Below are positions 4,150 to 5,850 of a stretch of 5,850 nt of DNA, one piece after another (positions within the stretch are counted from its first letter, which is position 1; the number at the start of each line of letters is the position of its first letter). The stretch comes from an uncultured Caryophanales bacterium (GTDB lineage Bacteria > Bacillota_I > Bacilli_A > RFN20 > CAG-826). The stretch is taken from the NCBI GenBank assembly GCA_946404585.1, contig CAMJEC010000059.1:1-5850 (forward strand). Direction: 5' to 3'. Below the pieces are notes generated by a model. It was given only the letters and a program-made list of their open reading frames with translations. It ran no database searches and had not been told where the DNA came from. The translations under genes and the position numbers were made by a program.

Positions 4150-5589
4150 CTACACAAGATTGCCTGCGCTTACATAGTTTAAAAGCAAGTCTCGAGCGAA
4201 TAGGAAAGGATCAGAATGTTCTTCCACGACTGTTAACTTATTAGGGGCATAATCAGAGCAATAATTATCACAAACAATGTAATAAGTATCGTTTAGATTG
4301 ATATTCTCTTGATTGGCTTTGCCATAATCAGAATAAGTGATGAAATAGTTTTCATTATCGGTTTCCATAAAGCGTGTTTTTAAATCACTGCCCTTTAAGG
4401 AACATAATTGAATTGTGTTATCAAATGGGAAGAGATTGAAGATATCAGCATAGCTGACTTCACCTGCGCCTAAATGATATGGAGAACGACAAGAAAGATA
4501 TCCACCACCTAAGAAGATGTTATATTTTTCTTTCCATTCTTCTAATCCAGTTTCTAAATATAACTGGCTCACTAATTGTCTTAAATCTTCAGAATAATAA
4601 CGTTTTTTAAGTTCAGCGATTGGTTCTCTAACATTGCCGATAATGCTTTTATATTTTTCAAATAAAGCTTCTGATCTAGTTTCTGGTTCCACTTTCTTAG
4701 TGTAGTCATGGGTAAAGATACTCTTAATATCTGTGACTTTAAATGTATCGTTTTTAGTGTCGACTTCTAACTTAGCGTAAGAGAAGCTATTGTTATAGCC
4801 AGCGCCTTGTAAGTGATAGACACCTTTATCATCTTTTCTAATATAGTTTTTGTGAGTATGTCCTTCAAAAACGATATCAACATAGTCTTTACTTAATTCG
4901 ATATTATACGCACTATCATCATCGTGAATAGAATAGATAACTATATCACATCCTTGCTCTTTTAATGATTTAGCCTCATATTTCACTAAGGAATCTAATT
5001 CTGTGCCTGTTTTAAAATAAACATCTTTTACTTTAGAGGCAGCGATTGAGGAATAGCAGTCCCCTATTGCCCCAATAATACCAACTTTAACACCATTCTT
5101 TTGCACTATGATTGATGGTTTACAGTAATCAGGTCTTTCATTCGTGGAACGATTATAAACATTAATACCAAGGAATGGGAAATTAGCGATCTCAGCATTT
5201 TCTTTAATGCGGTCTTCACCCCAGTCAAATTCATGATTGCCTAAAGTCATTGACACAAAGCCTTGTTCACTCATCCAATCAGTGACGATAAAGCCTTTAG
5301 TTAAGTTACTTTCCGCGGAACCTTGCCACATATCACCTTGTGATAAGATGATGGTATTTAATTTATTATTAGTCACTTCATTAATTACAGAAGCGGTTTT
5401 AGAAATGCCTAAACCTGTTTCACTATCTAAGGTATTACCATGAAAATCATTAAAACCCACGATTTGAAGAGTGACAATTCGTGGATGACCTTCATATGAT
5501 TCAGAGTTGGCAGGATTATTTGTCCCACATCCCGCTAAAGAGAATAAAACAAATAAAGTGCTAAAGATAGTTGCTAAAATTTTCTTCAT
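4150..5589 (-). CDS. Surface lipoprotein 5'-nucleotidase / metallophosphatase (UshA-like)
   Basis: This 479-residue exported lipoprotein is predicted to hydrolyse nucleoside phosphates outside the membrane, supplying nucleosides and phosphate. A lipoprotein signal peptide (MKKILATIF, hydrophobic core, lipobox LAGC) ends at Cys21. The calcineurin-like two-metal domain follows: DFHG (48-51), GDMWQG (85-90), GNHEFDWG (117-124), His222 in YSIHDD, and GHTH (243-246). The C-terminal nucleotidase domain (about 325-470) has GGGYLSCRS (361-369), AGEVSYADIFNLFPFDNT (375-392) and GSDLKTRF (400-407), which form the substrate-binding part. In classic UshA-type proteins the glycine loop is NGGxR. Here the Asn is replaced and the Arg lies further on, so substrate range may differ. 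No Shine-Dalgarno sequence precedes the ATG, and TACAAT lies 10 nt upstream of it. Length and domain order are normal. Confidence 0.93.
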   Translation of the reverse strand: MKKILATIFSTLFVLFSLAGCGTNNPANSESYEGHPRIVTLQIVGFNDFHGNTLDSETGLGISKTASVINEVTNNKLNTIILSQGDMWQGSAESNLTKGFIVTDWMSEQGFVSMTLGNHEFDWGEDRIKENAEIANFPFLGINVYNRSTNERPDYCKPSIIVQKNGVKVGIIGAIGDCYSSIAASKVKDVYFKTGTELDSLVKYEAKSLKEQGCDIVIYSIHDDDSAYNIELSKDYVDIVFEGHTHKNYIRKDDKGVYHLQGAGYNNSFSYAKLEVDTKNDTFKVTDIKSIFTHDYTKKVEPETRSEALFEKYKSIIGNVREPIAELKKRYYSEDLRQLVSQLYLETGLEEWKEKYNIFLGGGYLSCRSPYHLGAGEVSYADIFNLFPFDNTIQLCSLKGSDLKTRFMETDNENYFITYSDYGKANQENINLNDTYYIVCDNYCSDYAPNKLTVVEEHSDPFLFARDLLLNYVSAGNLV

Positions 5590-5599
5590 GTATGTGGTA

Positions 5600-5628
5600 A
5601 TTGTAATACATTTTTTTATTTTAATAAA
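5600..5628 (-). promoter_or_regulatory. Candidate promoter of the 5'-nucleotidase gene
   Basis: TACAAT (5605-5600) matches five of six -10 bases. TTTATT (5628-5623) is a weak -35 with a 17 nt spacer. The start site would fall about 3-4 nt before the ATG, leaving almost no leader. It overlaps the tail of the preceding terminator. Confidence 0.35.
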
Positions 5629-5661
5629 TAAAGAAAAGAAAACGCTCGTCCGAGCGTCTTC
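5628..5661 (-). terminator. Terminator of the DUF4097-like gene
   Basis: GAAGACGCTC (5661-5652) pairs over ten bases, with one G-U wobble, with GAGCGTTTTC (5647-5638) around the loop GGAC. TTTTCTT follows. It begins 6 nt after the stop codon and has the strongest GC core of the terminators in this window. Confidence 0.88.
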
Positions 5662-5667
5662 ATTTTA

Positions 5668-5850
5668 TTACCAGGTGAGGTTTGCGTTACCGGTATCAGT
5701 TTTGATATCACACACGCCACCAGTTGTTTCTTTTGGGAATGTTCCATGTCCTGTATCAGAATCAAAGAAGACAATCTTTGGTGATAAGAAGTTACCTCTA
5801 ACATCACCAGTATCTGTTTCAATCTTTAAGCTAGCGGCATCGCTATCATT
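5668..5850 (-). CDS. DUF4097-like beta-repeat protein (putative adhesin), C-terminal 60 residues
   Basis: Only the last 60 codons lie in the window. The frame reads SLKIETDTGDVRG, then FFDSDTGHGTFP, then CDIKTDTGNANLTW and a TAA stop. The recurring (S/T)DTG followed by G, D or N and a beta strand, spaced about 20-25 residues, is typical of DUF4097/DUF4098 putative adhesin domains, which form a repetitive beta structure. This family is commonly found next to membrane stress or PspC/DUF1700-type genes, but those would lie beyond the edge. A strong terminator follows. Function is unknown. Assignment rests on the repeat pattern of a short fragment. An overlapping minus-strand frame at 5616-5822 is a shadow of this gene. 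Confidence 0.72.
   Translation of the reverse strand, partial: NDSDAASLKIETDTGDVRGNFLSPKIVFFDSDTGHGTFPKETTGGVCDIKTDTGNANLTW

Noticed and set aside
5237..5443. Plus-strand open frame of 68 codons
   Set aside because: It is antisense to the nucleotidase metal-binding domain and has no supporting signal.
5616..5822. Minus-strand open frame of 68 codons
   Set aside because: It runs through the terminator hairpin and is out of frame with the DUF4097-like repeat pattern in the other minus-strand frame, which has the (S/T)DTG repeats and a stop just before the terminator.
1..5850. Possible defence system, mobile element or CRISPR in the window
   Set aside because: No transposase, integrase, nuclease, toxin-antitoxin pair, direct repeat array or terminal inverted repeats were found. 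CPBP (Abi-like) membership alone does not indicate phage defence.

Overview
This is an AT-rich, gene-dense stretch of a bacterial chromosome with Gram-positive character: classic GGAGG ribosome binding sites, short intrinsic terminators, a lipoprotein signal peptide and compact spacers. The genetic code looks standard. Tryptophan is read as UGG, all visible stops are UAA or UAG, and no in-frame UGA was seen. The gene types (DegV-family lipid-binding protein, CPBP membrane protease, DUF4097-type beta protein, Y_phosphatase3-type phosphatase, cation P-type ATPase) suggest a low-GC Bacillota, possibly a Bacilli/Erysipelotrichia/Mollicutes-like lineage. That placement is inference from gene content only.

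Layout. Everything is on the minus strand except one small gene. In minus-strand transcription order, from the right edge: the last 60 codons of a DUF4097-like protein, with its terminator; a secreted 5'-nucleotidase lipoprotein, with a terminator and an extra hairpin behind it; a DegV/FakB-like fatty-acid-binding protein with its own ribosome binding site; a tRNA-Leu(CAA); a divergent plus-strand gene for an unrecognised 77-residue acidic protein; a CPBP-family membrane protease whose promoter contains a perfect inverted repeat; a tyrosine-phosphatase-like protein; a yybP-ykoY-type manganese riboswitch; and the first 225 codons of a P-type cation ATPase running off the left edge.

Organisation. 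Most genes appear to be single transcription units, each with its own terminator, so this is not one operon. The clearest functional link is the Mn2+ riboswitch in front of the P-type ATPase, which points to Mn2+ (or Ca2+/Mn2+) export. The remaining genes are housekeeping or envelope functions: nucleotide/phosphate salvage at the cell surface, fatty-acid handling, membrane proteolysis and protein or lipid dephosphorylation. No mobile element, CRISPR array, toxin-antitoxin pair or defence system is visible. The most interesting content lies in the regulatory DNA: the compact riboswitch, the operator-like dyad in a divergent promoter, a four-part repeat around a terminator, and two genes without a Shine-Dalgarno sequence that may be translated from leaderless mRNAs. 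No spacer exceeds about 170 bp.
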